A DNA stretch of 64,000 nt from Oleiphilus messinensis. Its GTDB lineage: Bacteria; Pseudomonadota; Gammaproteobacteria; Pseudomonadales; Oleiphilaceae. Below the pieces are notes generated by a model. That model was not told the origin of the DNA and made no database searches. It worked only from the letters and a program-made list of their open reading frames with translations. The position numbers were made by a program, and so were the translations under genes. Shown here in pieces: positions 23,400 through 32,135 of this stretch (the first letter of the stretch is position 1; each line of letters opens with the position of its first letter). The DNA is taken from assembly GCF_002162375.1 (NCBI RefSeq), contig NZ_CP021425.1:3604766-3668765 (forward strand), given 5' to 3'.

Positions 23400-23941
23400 C
23401 CTGCATTCCCCTCTAACAGTGGCTTGATTTTTTGTTCCCAGACTTTCTCATCCACCACGCCAACATGGCGATCCAGAATGATACCTTGGGCATTGATGAT
23501 GTAGGTTTCCGGCGCACCATAAACCCCCAGATCAAATCCAAGCCTGCCGTCTTTATCAAAGATATTGAATTGATAGGGATTATCGTATTTTTCCAACCAG
23601 CTCAAGGCGCTCTGCCGATCATCTTTGTAATTCAGGCCAATGATGCGCACACCCTTTTCTTTTGCCAGCTTCATCAAATACGGGTGCTCGACTTTACAAG
23701 ATGGGCACCAGGTCGCCCAGACATTCAGCAGAGTCGGCTGTCCGATGATATCCTCTCGGGTAAACTGGGCGTCGGCATCCTTCAATGCCGGCAATTGGAA
23801 CTCGGGTATAGTTTTACCGGCCCGGGCCGTTTCCAATGCCTTGATGTCTTTTCCTTCATTTATTTGTTGCATGTACAGCGCAAAAATTCCGACGAATACA
23901 ACCGCTAACGCCAGTGGCAAAAAATAGACAGCTCTTTTCAT
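23396..23941 (-). CDS. ccmG: Thiol:disulfide interchange protein CcmG/DsbE
   Basis: A 181-residue membrane-anchored thioredoxin-fold protein: N-terminal helix, active site WATWCPSCKVEHP, and the cis-proline region GVYGAPETYII, including the GAPET motif of the family. It supplies reductant to CcmH and apocytochrome. It lies 33 bp after ccmF. Confidence 0.97.
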   Translation of the reverse strand: MKRAVYFLPLALAVVFVGIFALYMQQINEGKDIKALETARAGKTIPEFQLPALKDADAQFTREDIIGQPTLLNVWATWCPSCKVEHPYLMKLAKEKGVRIIGLNYKDDRQSALSWLEKYDNPYQFNIFDKDGRLGFDLGVYGAPETYIINAQGIILDRHVGVVDEKVWEQKIKPLLEGNAG

Positions 23942-23974
23942 AGTTCCTGCTTAATTCCAGTCAGTTCAGCTTGA

Positions 23975-25981
23975 TTATCGAGTTTCTGCTGCGGGTTCCA
24001 CCAGTCTGCTCGCACCACGGGCTTTCACGTCCGATTGCGCTTTTCGCTTTACCTTCAGTCGATATCGGCGGTCTAGAATCGCCCAGGTTCCACCGACAGC
24101 CATTAGCAATGCACCCAACCATAACCAGCGCACAAACGGTTTAACCTGAACCCGAATCGCCCAGTCCCCATTTTGCAGGGGCTCTCCCATCGCAATATAC
24201 ACATCCCGGAACAAGCCAGGGTCAATGCCGGCTTCCGTCATCACGCTACGGGTTGCCAGATACTGCCGCTTTTGTGGTTCAAGCGTACCTATGCGCGTCT
24301 CATCTTTGTAAATCGTGAAATTGGCCTGTTCTGCGGTATAGTTGGGGCCCTGCACAGGTTCAATCGAGTCCAGTACAAAGTGATAGTGGCCAATTTCCGC
24401 CGTGTCACCGGGACCCATACGCAAGTCCCGCTCCTCATTGAAGTTGCTGACCATAGTGGCCCCGACAATCGTAACCGCCAGACCAATATGTGCTGTCACC
24501 ATACCCAGGTAGCTACGTGACAGCCGTCGGAAGCCATACAATCGCCCATTGGAATGACTGGATTTATACCAGACATCGACGAACATGGTTGAACAGAGCC
24601 AACCAGCGATAAATATTCCAAACAGGACTAATAACTCAAACTGATCACCGTAAAACAGCGCAACCGACATCGCCACGACGCCACTGACGATGAAGGGTGC
24701 AATTACCGGTTTGACCAGTTTTTCCGGTGCGGTATCTTTCCAGAGAGAAAATTGCCCTACCCCCATCACCAACACTAAAACCATCACTAATGGGACAAAT
24801 AAGGTATTGAAGTAAGGCGCACCGACCGAAATTTTGCCACCACCGATGAAATCCAACCAAAGTGGATACAACGTGCCGAACAACACAGCAGCTGTGGCAG
24901 CAATCAACAGGACATTATTCAATAACAGGAACGTTTCTCTGGAAAACAGGCCATGTTTTGCGCGGGAATGCACGGCAGGGACACGAATTGCATAAAGGGT
25001 TAATGAGCCCAGGATCGTAATCCCCAGCAACATTAATACAAAGGCACCTCGAGTGGGGTCGGTTGCAAAAGCATGAACCGATGTCAGCACCCCTGAGCGA
25101 ACCAAAAAGGTTCCCAATAAACTCAGGGAAAAGGCTACAATTGCGAGTAGTACCGTCCAGCTTTTAAACATGCCACGCTTCTCGGTAACGGCAAGCGAAT
25201 GCATCAGTGCCGTACCGACCAGCCAGGGCATGAATGAAGCATTTTCAACCGGATCCCAGAACCACCAGCCGCCCCAGCCCAGTTCGTAATAGGCCCACCA
25301 GCTCCCCAGGGCAATCCCCAACGTCAGAAATGCCCAAGCGATGGTTGTCCAGGGTCGGGACCAGCGCGCCCATGCGGAATCCAGGCGACCGCTCAGTAAT
25401 GCCGCTATCGCAAATGCAAACGCAACGGAAAAGCCAACATACCCCATATACAACATGGGGGGATGCACAATCAAACCAAAATCCTGCAGGAGTGGATTCA
25501 GGTCAGCCCCATCCGTGGGTGATTGCGGTAGATAGCGATTAAAAGGGTTGGATGTTGCCAGAATAAATAACAGGAAGCCAACACCAATCATGCCCATTAC
25601 CGAGAGCACCCGCGCCAGCATGTCAATTGGTAACTGTCGGCTGAACAATGCCACAGCCCAGGTCCAACCCGCCAGTATTAGCATCCAGAGCAGCAGAGAG
25701 CCTTCGTGCCCGCCCCAGACTGCACTGACTTTATAGTGCACAGGCAGCAGACTATTGGAATGACCCGCGACATATTGCACCGTAAAGTCATCAACCACAA
25801 AGGCATAGGTCAAACACAAAAAACTGATCAATACGAAGACAAACTGGCCGGTTGCCATGGGCCGGGCATAGGCCATCAGCGACTGACGGTTAAGAATTGT
25901 TCCGGCCAAGGGAACTGAAGCCAACACAATGGCAATCACAAGCGCCAGTGCCAGTGAGAAGTGGCCGAGTTCAGGAATCAT
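23975..25981 (-). CDS. ccmF: Haem lyase subunit CcmF
   Basis: A 668-residue polytopic membrane protein with about 15 helices. The WWD motif is visible as GWGGWWFWDPVENASFMPWL, with periplasmic histidines nearby (HPPMLYMGY). CcmF with CcmH and CcmI attaches haem delivered by CcmE to apocytochrome c. Full length for the family. Confidence 0.97.
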   Translation of the reverse strand: MIPELGHFSLALALVIAIVLASVPLAGTILNRQSLMAYARPMATGQFVFVLISFLCLTYAFVVDDFTVQYVAGHSNSLLPVHYKVSAVWGGHEGSLLLWMLILAGWTWAVALFSRQLPIDMLARVLSVMGMIGVGFLLFILATSNPFNRYLPQSPTDGADLNPLLQDFGLIVHPPMLYMGYVGFSVAFAFAIAALLSGRLDSAWARWSRPWTTIAWAFLTLGIALGSWWAYYELGWGGWWFWDPVENASFMPWLVGTALMHSLAVTEKRGMFKSWTVLLAIVAFSLSLLGTFLVRSGVLTSVHAFATDPTRGAFVLMLLGITILGSLTLYAIRVPAVHSRAKHGLFSRETFLLLNNVLLIAATAAVLFGTLYPLWLDFIGGGKISVGAPYFNTLFVPLVMVLVLVMGVGQFSLWKDTAPEKLVKPVIAPFIVSGVVAMSVALFYGDQFELLVLFGIFIAGWLCSTMFVDVWYKSSHSNGRLYGFRRLSRSYLGMVTAHIGLAVTIVGATMVSNFNEERDLRMGPGDTAEIGHYHFVLDSIEPVQGPNYTAEQANFTIYKDETRIGTLEPQKRQYLATRSVMTEAGIDPGLFRDVYIAMGEPLQNGDWAIRVQVKPFVRWLWLGALLMAVGGTWAILDRRYRLKVKRKAQSDVKARGASRLVEPAAETR

Positions 25982-26034
25982 GTCTATCTCCGTTGGTTTG
26001 GGTTATACACCGATTATCAAGCACGAAGTCAAGC

Positions 26035-26487
26035 TCAGGGCTTGTCTTTATAATGCGGCGCATTTTCTGACTTTTTCAATGCCTCTGCCACTTCGGGGGG
26101 CATGTAATTCTCATCGTGTTTGGCCAGCACTTCCTCTGCGACAAACCGGTTTTGCTCATTCAGCCGCCCCATCGCGACAATGCCCTGCCCCTCTGCAAAC
26201 AGGTCAGGCAGTATGCCGTTATAGCTCACTTTGACTTTGGCGATGTAATCGGTAATTTCAAAATGAACCAGAAGCGAATCCGGGTCTCGCTTGACACTGC
26301 CCTCTACGACCATGCCACCGGCTCTGATTTTCGCCCCCTGCGGGGCTTCCCCTTTGGCGATCTGATCCGGGCTGTAAAACAAGTTGATATTCTCGTTCAA
26401 GGCGACCAGCACAAATCCGACAGCCAGAGCACAGCCAAACACCATGAACAGCACGAGGATCAGACGTTGTTTACGTTTTGGGTTCAT
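26035..26487 (-). CDS. ccmE: Haem chaperone CcmE
   Basis: A 150-residue protein: N-terminal membrane anchor (about 8-28), OB-fold domain, and the haem-binding histidine/tyrosine motif in [14 protein letters not shown]. CcmE covalently holds haem in the periplasm. Its start overlaps the ccmD stop (ATGA). Confidence 0.97.
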   Translation of the reverse strand: MNPKRKQRLILVLFMVFGCALAVGFVLVALNENINLFYSPDQIAKGEAPQGAKIRAGGMVVEGSVKRDPDSLLVHFEITDYIAKVKVSYNGILPDLFAEGQGIVAMGRLNEQNRFVAEEVLAKHDENYMPPEVAEALKKSENAPHYKDKP

Positions 26488-26663
26488 TGACTCAACCTTT
26501 CTCTTCTTAACTTTTGAGCTTGTTTTTTGATAATGGCTTTCCGCTTAAGTATCGGGGACACAATATTGGCGATCATGATCACAATCGTCACGGCATACGC
26601 GGTCCAGACATAGGGGCCATGCCCCCCCATTTCAAGAAATTCAGACAGTGATGCAAATTCCAT
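26484..26663 (-). CDS. ccmD: Haem exporter protein CcmD
   Basis: A 59-residue protein starting [20 protein letters not shown], with one membrane helix and a basic C-terminal tail ([18 protein letters not shown]), the standard layout of CcmD. The ATG overlaps the ccmC stop (TAATG) and the stop overlaps the ccmE start, so translation is coupled. CcmD helps release holo-CcmE from the CcmABC complex. Confidence 0.95.
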   Translation of the reverse strand: MEFASLSEFLEMGGHGPYVWTAYAVTIVIMIANIVSPILKRKAIIKKQAQKLRRERLSQ

Positions 26664-27406
26664 TATCGTCCTCCTCCGGATACCAGTGCGCGAACCCAGC
26701 TGGTTCGACTTTCCCGTTCCAGTATTTCATTGCGGGTACGCATGATTGCGAGTACGGCAAACAGGCAATAAAACCCGAGTATCATGATTAATAACGGAAT
26801 GAGCATGTCCGGGTGCATTGAAGGTTTTTCGGTTAATTTAAGGGTTGCAGGCTGGTGCAATGTGTTCCAGAACTCGACGGAATACTTAATGATCGGAATG
26901 TTAACAACGCCCACTAACGCTAAAATTGCACACGCTTTCGCTGCCAGTTGGGAATCATCAATGGCAGAATAGAGCGCCATAATCCCGAGATAGAGGAAGA
27001 ACAGGATGAGCATGGAGGTTAACCGCGCATCCCAGACCCACCAGGTGCCCCAGGTTGGTTTTCCCCAAACCGCGCCGGTAAACAAGGCCAAAAAAGTAAA
27101 GGATGCACCCACAGGTGCAACCGCTTTAAGAAAGACGTCGGTGAGTTTCATCTTCCAGATCAGGCCAATTCCACCAGCGACCGCCATCATAATGTAGCAG
27201 GACTGTGCCAGAAACGCGGCAGGCACATGAATAAAGATAATTCGATAACTGTTGCCCTGCAGGTAATCCACCGGTGCATAGAGCAAGCCCCACGCGCCGC
27301 CCCAGAGTAACAATGCCGCCGCAACCACAGCAAACCAGGGTAACCAACGACCACTGATATCATAAAACCACTTGGGTGAACCTAGTTTATGAAAAAATGA
27401 CCACAT
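26663..27406 (-). CDS. ccmC: Haem exporter permease CcmC
   Basis: A 247-residue protein with six membrane helices and the WWD motif TWGTWWVWDARLTS; histidines flank it (IFIHVPAAF and FWNTLHQPATL). CcmC loads haem onto CcmE. It lies 47 bp after ccmB. Confidence 0.97.
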   Translation of the reverse strand: MWSFFHKLGSPKWFYDISGRWLPWFAVVAAALLLWGGAWGLLYAPVDYLQGNSYRIIFIHVPAAFLAQSCYIMMAVAGGIGLIWKMKLTDVFLKAVAPVGASFTFLALFTGAVWGKPTWGTWWVWDARLTSMLILFFLYLGIMALYSAIDDSQLAAKACAILALVGVVNIPIIKYSVEFWNTLHQPATLKLTEKPSMHPDMLIPLLIMILGFYCLFAVLAIMRTRNEILERESRTSWVRALVSGGGR

Positions 27407-27453
27407 ATTTTCGCTCGTTACCTAATTCAAAAATTAAAACAGCCGTTGAGACG

Positions 27454-28155
27454 TCAACTACTCAGGCTGATGCGCAATGCAGCCGAAGCTGCTACCGGGG
27501 ACATCACTACCGCAAAGGCCAGCATGGCCGCCAAAATGGACAAATGCCCCGTAACCGCTACGCCACTGCTCACCGCTTCTACCGTGCCGGTACCAAATAT
27601 CAGGACCGGTATGTACAACGGCAAAATCAGCAGGGTAATCAGAACTCCGCCCACACGCAAACCAACGGTAAGCGCGGCGCCGATTGACCCAATCAGACTC
27701 AATACCGGGGTGCCCAGCAACAGTGTCAGCATCAGCGTGTATATCTGTTCCCCATTCAGGTGCAGCATTATCCCCAACACCGGGGTAAACAACAACAGGG
27801 GAACCCCGGTTACAATCCAGTGTGCAAAGACTTTCACCAGTACAATCAAGAATAACGGGTGCGGACTCAGGGCCAGTTGCTCCAGGGACCCATCTTCAAA
27901 ATCGGCGCGGAAAAGGCTATCGAGAGACAGGAGCGTTGCCAGCAAGGCCGCGACCCAGACAATACCGGCTCCGGATTGCTGTAGAAAAGACTTTTCAGGA
28001 CTCACGCCCAGCGGAAACAGCGTAACGACCATCAGAAAAAACACAATGGGATTAATCAAATCCTGACGTCGGCGAAAGGCCAGAATCAAGTCCCGCTTCA
28101 ATACCGACAGCAATACGGAACGGATGGCGTTTTGTGGGCCTTGTTTCAAATGCAT
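27454..28155 (-). CDS. ccmB: Haem exporter permease CcmB
   Basis: The ATG at 28155 (MHLKQGPQNAIRS) is chosen: it has an AGGG ribosome site, gives 233 residues close to the family size, and avoids the overlap with ccmA of the longer frame from 28212. Six membrane helices and the blocks FFLMVVTLFPLGVSPE and FEDGSLEQLALSPHPLF are typical. It is the membrane partner of CcmA. Confidence 0.93.
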   Translation of the reverse strand: MHLKQGPQNAIRSVLLSVLKRDLILAFRRRQDLINPIVFFLMVVTLFPLGVSPEKSFLQQSGAGIVWVAALLATLLSLDSLFRADFEDGSLEQLALSPHPLFLIVLVKVFAHWIVTGVPLLLFTPVLGIMLHLNGEQIYTLMLTLLLGTPVLSLIGSIGAALTVGLRVGGVLITLLILPLYIPVLIFGTGTVEAVSSGVAVTGHLSILAAMLAFAVVMSPVAASAALRISLSS

Positions 28156-28177
28156 ATTTACCTTGCCCTCCAACCCA

Positions 28178-28915
28178 CTACCCTCCATGTGCCTGAAGCG
28201 GGTTTTGCCCACCGGAGCGCTGGCCTAGCACAATTCGTTGAAACGGTACATCCAGTCTAAGCTCGTGGTGAGTTGTCAGAACAATGGTGCCGCCCAGTCG
28301 GGCACGCTCGGCAAACAGGTTTTCGAGCTCGGCGACGCCTTTTTTATCAATCGCCGTGAAGGCTTCATCCAAAATCCAGAGGGGTTCATCCGAAATATAG
28401 AGCCGAGCCAGACCAACCCGACGATGCTGCCCTGCAGACAAACTATGGCAGGGTACGTCTTCAAAGCCGTATAGCCCGACTTTCTCGAGCGCGTTCTCGA
28501 TATCCGTCTCAGTCACGGTTCTGCGGAGCCGGGACAGTGCCCGTAGATTTTCCCGGGGCGTGAGCAGACTCTTCACGCCCGGTTTGTGTCCGAGATATAA
28601 AAGGTTGCTCGCAAATGCAACCCGTGCATCGGACATTGACTCGCCGCACCATTTTAGTTCACCCTCATAGATCTGTGAGAGCCCCGCAATGATGCGTAAC
28701 AAAGTCGTTTTTCCTGCTCCATTCGGCCCTTCAATCTGGGTGATTGAGCCACGGGGGATAGAAAAGCACAGGTTTTCGAACAAAACTCGATCATCCCGTT
28801 CACAGAAGAGGTCAATGCCTTCAATCAAGGCATCTTCTGTGGCGATTGCATTCGGGCTATCGATATTCACCTCCTGAGGCGTTAACGCTAATTTGGTGGC
28901 ACCGGGTAACTGCAT
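28178..28915 (-). CDS. ccmA: Haem exporter ATPase CcmA
   Basis: A 245-residue ABC ATPase: Walker A GPNGAGKTT, signature LSAGQHRRVGLARL, Walker B LWILDEAF and the switch histidine in LTTHHEL. About 30 residues at the N-terminus precede the usual family start and may indicate a later true start. It is the first gene of the ccm cluster; the 244-bp gap to the divergent FliK-like gene should hold both promoters. Confidence 0.95.
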   Translation of the reverse strand: MQLPGATKLALTPQEVNIDSPNAIATEDALIEGIDLFCERDDRVLFENLCFSIPRGSITQIEGPNGAGKTTLLRIIAGLSQIYEGELKWCGESMSDARVAFASNLLYLGHKPGVKSLLTPRENLRALSRLRRTVTETDIENALEKVGLYGFEDVPCHSLSAGQHRRVGLARLYISDEPLWILDEAFTAIDKKGVAELENLFAERARLGGTIVLTTHHELRLDVPFQRIVLGQRSGGQNPLQAHGG

Positions 28916-29159
28916 GGCATCTCTAAATACGAGGTAAACAACAAACGGCGGTTATTATAAGCAAAATCCATACGCGATTAATTAAACTATTTGTAATTTT
29001 GTAACAATATCGAAGATCAGAGAATGGCAGCGATATTTGAAACGAACACAGTCCCTGAACTATGATGGATTTGTAGCCTGGATATTGTGGATCAAACCAT
29101 CGTACCCACTTCAAGCGTTCAGTGCTTTGATCTAACTCAGTTCAGTTGTAGGGCGAACA

Positions 29160-31784
29160 ATGGCAATACATATTCCGGGCACCTCCAATCCGTCAATGAC
29201 CGGCGCCCAGATCAACCCTACTGAACAGCGCGCGCCTCAAGCCCCACCGGCAACGCCACAATCGCAACCTGCAACACAACCTGCAGTACAGGCACAGCCA
29301 TCTACAGCATCACCAGGACAATCTGCGCCTACACCAGCCGGGCAGATCGCGACTCAGTTAAAAGATCTGAAGCTACAGGTCAACCAGCAGTACCAGGCAC
29401 TTGTTGTGAAAGTTACACTCGAAACGGCGAATACCCGGCTACAATCGCCCACTCCGACAGATACTGCGAACACTGCGAATCAAAGTTTTCCCAGGCAATC
29501 CCGGAGCGAACTTAGCCAAAGTAAACCGATCGATCCGGGATTGGTTCAATCTCGCCCTCAGAGCTACACGACCACAAAGGCACCAAATGATAATGCACCG
29601 GTCCCAGTCGAATCCAGAAGAACAACGGATACTGCGCCCCAGAGCCAGGCAGCACCCAGAAACGAACCAAAACTGACCTCCGAAGCGATACGAGTACCTG
29701 TACCCGCGCAGAGAACAGAAGCCACCCGAGCAGCCGAACCAGCTCGGACAGCAGAACCGACACGAGCAACAGAACCAACTCGGACAGCAGAACCAACTCG
29801 GACAGCAGAACCAGCTCGGACAACAGACCCAAATCGGACAGCAGAACCGACTCGAGCGGCAGAACCAGCACGAGCATCGGAACAAACGAAGACTTCGGAG
29901 CCCAATCGTGGCACGGAAGCAAACCGCCCACAGGAAAGTCGGCAATGGCGCGCGGAGTTGGAGATCGATGGGAAGCGACTTCAGGTTGTGAGTGACAAAC
30001 CTGTAATTCAAGGTACTCGATTACAAGTGGTGCCACTGGCGAACGGGTCTCTGACAGTCAACAATATCGATTTGGCCAGTAACATACCGGTGCGAAACCA
30101 ACAAATAATCAGTCATCTCAGCAAAATTCTGCCCTATCAAAACTCCCTCTTGTCGGGCCTGAATACTGCACACGAGCTGGCCCGCGTTGCGCAAATGCAG
30201 CCCATTCAGAGTAAGACATTCAATCTTTTCACGTCGCTCACTCAATCACTTTTGCAAATGCAGTCTTTCAAAACTGAAATGAATGCCGCCGAGGCGCTGC
30301 CGCTCAGAACCGTTACACAACAAATTGCCAGCATTATCGGTCGTACGCTGGTACCTGAAACGATTAATGCACTTTTGAATAACGCCCAGGGAATGCACTC
30401 CCCCCTGGGAGGAAATCCAGCGCAGAATACAGTGAATCCGCCAGGGGCAGGAAGTCAACGGGCTAACAGCACCGGATTAGCTAAAGAAGTGAGCCAGGTA
30501 TTGAGTCAGATCCGGGCCATGATTGGCAACAGGACGGCGCAAACACCGGCAACCAACACAACTACATCAGCTGATCCCCAAACCACAGCAATGCTCAACG
30601 AAGTCAGACAGACGCTACAAACCCTGCTAAACAACAGGCAGTCGTTACCCCGGGACCTGCATCAACCGATTCAAACTCTGGCACAGGATGATAAATCCCT
30701 GAGCCAGTTACTGTCACGGGCCAGCGGAGCGATTCGTCGTCAGATTGCAACCTCACTTTTAACGCCCTCAACGCTACCCACCCCACAGGGTATGCGGACA
30801 ATGGCTACGAACCCGGGCACGCAACAGCCATCGACTACCACCCAAAGCGCCAACAGCAATGTCACAGCTCAGAGTAAGCATGGAACGACCACTGCTGCCT
30901 CCCAGAATATTGATCTGAGTCGCATTGCGGCAGCAACGACATCCACCGTGAGTAATCAATTGCTGACCATGATGACCAAACAGGCCATCCAGAATTCAGG
31001 TCTATTCCTGGAAAACAACCTTGCACGACAGGCTTTTTCCGGTGACAGTGATAACGGTGCCTTATCGGCCCTCAACAAGGACATCAACAAGGATCTCAAA
31101 GCCAATCTGTTGAATGTTCTGACTCAACTGGCCCCTAAACAAGCCAGACCGGAAGGCTTTATCGATCCGAGCTTCAAGGTACCGGTTGAAGTCAACAATA
31201 ATCTGCTGCTGAAACCCTTCGACTATCCCAAGCAGAATCAACAGGCAAATCACAATTCCCGCGTTACCGAGCTAACGACCGGGGACCTGTTAAAACAAAT
31301 TGCTGGCAGTCTCAACCGCATTCAGTTCAATCAACTAAACAGCCTGTATCAGAGCCAGAGTCAATCCACCGATACTCAAACCATTTCCACCTGGCTGGTT
31401 GATATACCCTGTATAAATCCGCAATCTTCTGTTGATCTATTGCAGTTAAGGCTGGATCGCTACCGGGATAAACAGGGCAACCCGGAACACAGTGAAACCG
31501 AAAAAACAAACACCCTCAAAGATCAGTGGAAAATCACACTCGGATTTGAATTTGCAGAACTCGGCCCATTACAGATTCAAATGCAATTTGCACAGCAACA
31601 GCTCTCGGGTACAGTGTGGGCAGAGCGCGCCACGACACTGAAACTGGTCAATCAGGAGATGCAACATTTCCGGGAGAAGTTACACTATCTGGGCGTTGAT
31701 GTCGGTGACTTGACCTGCAGGAGAGGAAAACCAACACAGGATGATAATCCGGTCGAACATCGACTCGTGGATATCAAGACCTAG
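29160..31784 (+). CDS. FliK-type hook-length control domain protein
   Basis: An 874-residue protein, very rich in Q, T, P and A, with a low-complexity first third, a middle region of helical segments and a conserved C-terminal Flg_hook domain (about residues 780-855: GFEFAELGPLQIQMQFAQQQ and QEMQHFREKLHYLGVDVG). FliK-type proteins measure hook length and switch export specificity via FlhB. It is followed 15 bp later by an FlhB-C-like gene, as in pseudomonads, where this pair sits next to ccmA. Confidence 0.8.
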   Translation: MAIHIPGTSNPSMTGAQINPTEQRAPQAPPATPQSQPATQPAVQAQPSTASPGQSAPTPAGQIATQLKDLKLQVNQQYQALVVKVTLETANTRLQSPTPTDTANTANQSFPRQSRSELSQSKPIDPGLVQSRPQSYTTTKAPNDNAPVPVESRRTTDTAPQSQAAPRNEPKLTSEAIRVPVPAQRTEATRAAEPARTAEPTRATEPTRTAEPTRTAEPARTTDPNRTAEPTRAAEPARASEQTKTSEPNRGTEANRPQESRQWRAELEIDGKRLQVVSDKPVIQGTRLQVVPLANGSLTVNNIDLASNIPVRNQQIISHLSKILPYQNSLLSGLNTAHELARVAQMQPIQSKTFNLFTSLTQSLLQMQSFKTEMNAAEALPLRTVTQQIASIIGRTLVPETINALLNNAQGMHSPLGGNPAQNTVNPPGAGSQRANSTGLAKEVSQVLSQIRAMIGNRTAQTPATNTTTSADPQTTAMLNEVRQTLQTLLNNRQSLPRDLHQPIQTLAQDDKSLSQLLSRASGAIRRQIATSLLTPSTLPTPQGMRTMATNPGTQQPSTTTQSANSNVTAQSKHGTTTAASQNIDLSRIAAATTSTVSNQLLTMMTKQAIQNSGLFLENNLARQAFSGDSDNGALSALNKDINKDLKANLLNVLTQLAPKQARPEGFIDPSFKVPVEVNNNLLLKPFDYPKQNQQANHNSRVTELTTGDLLKQIAGSLNRIQFNQLNSLYQSQSQSTDTQTISTWLVDIPCINPQSSVDLLQLRLDRYRDKQGNPEHSETEKTNTLKDQWKITLGFEFAELGPLQIQMQFAQQQLSGTVWAERATTLKLVNQEMQHFREKLHYLGVDVGDLTCRRGKPTQDDNPVEHRLVDIKT
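29720..29910 (+). repeat. Hexapeptide (18-bp) tandem repeat in the FliK-like gene
   Basis: About ten degenerate copies of an 18-bp unit encode A-E-P-[TA]-R-[TA]. The copies differ by a few bases, so the array is old or under drift. It probably forms an extended linker. Such arrays can change length by slippage. Confidence 0.85.
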
Positions 31785-31799
31785 GGCTCGGAAAAAACA

Positions 31800-32135
31800 A
31801 TGACAGATTTTGACCAGCAAGGCCCGCGACAGGCCGTTGCCCTGAGCTATGATGAAAAAACCGCACCAGTCATCAGCGCCACAGGCAGCGGCGATCTGGC
31901 CGAGGAAATTATCCGGATTGCCCGAGAAAACGGGGTGCCGTTGTACGAAAACCCTGAACTGGTGCGAGCCTTATCGACGCTGGAACTGGGGGATGAAATA
32001 CCGGAAATTTTGTATCAGATCATTGCTGAAGTGGTAGCGTTCGCCTTCTACCTTCAAGGCAAAGCACCGGCGGGTTTTACCCCACCGGAAGACGAACACC
32101 CGATTCAGGAAATCAGCCCGAAACCACCTTTTTAA
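31800..32135 (+). CDS. FlhB C-terminal domain-like protein (FhlB type)
   Basis: A 111-residue protein matching only the cytoplasmic C-terminal domain of FlhB/YscU (AVALSYDEKTAPVISATGSG ... IARENGVPLYENPELVRALS). It lacks the N-terminal membrane part and the NPTH autocleavage motif. Such stand-alone proteins can partly substitute for FlhB-C. It is co-directional with the FliK-like gene and overlaps the end of the divergent reductase gene by 23 bp. Confidence 0.88.
   Translation: MTDFDQQGPRQAVALSYDEKTAPVISATGSGDLAEEIIRIARENGVPLYENPELVRALSTLELGDEIPEILYQIIAEVVAFAFYLQGKAPAGFTPPEDEHPIQEISPKPPF

Noticed and set aside
29439-30036. Long minus-strand and alternative-frame ORFs across the FliK-like gene
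   Set aside because: They are shadows of the 18-bp repeat array and biased codon use of the real gene.
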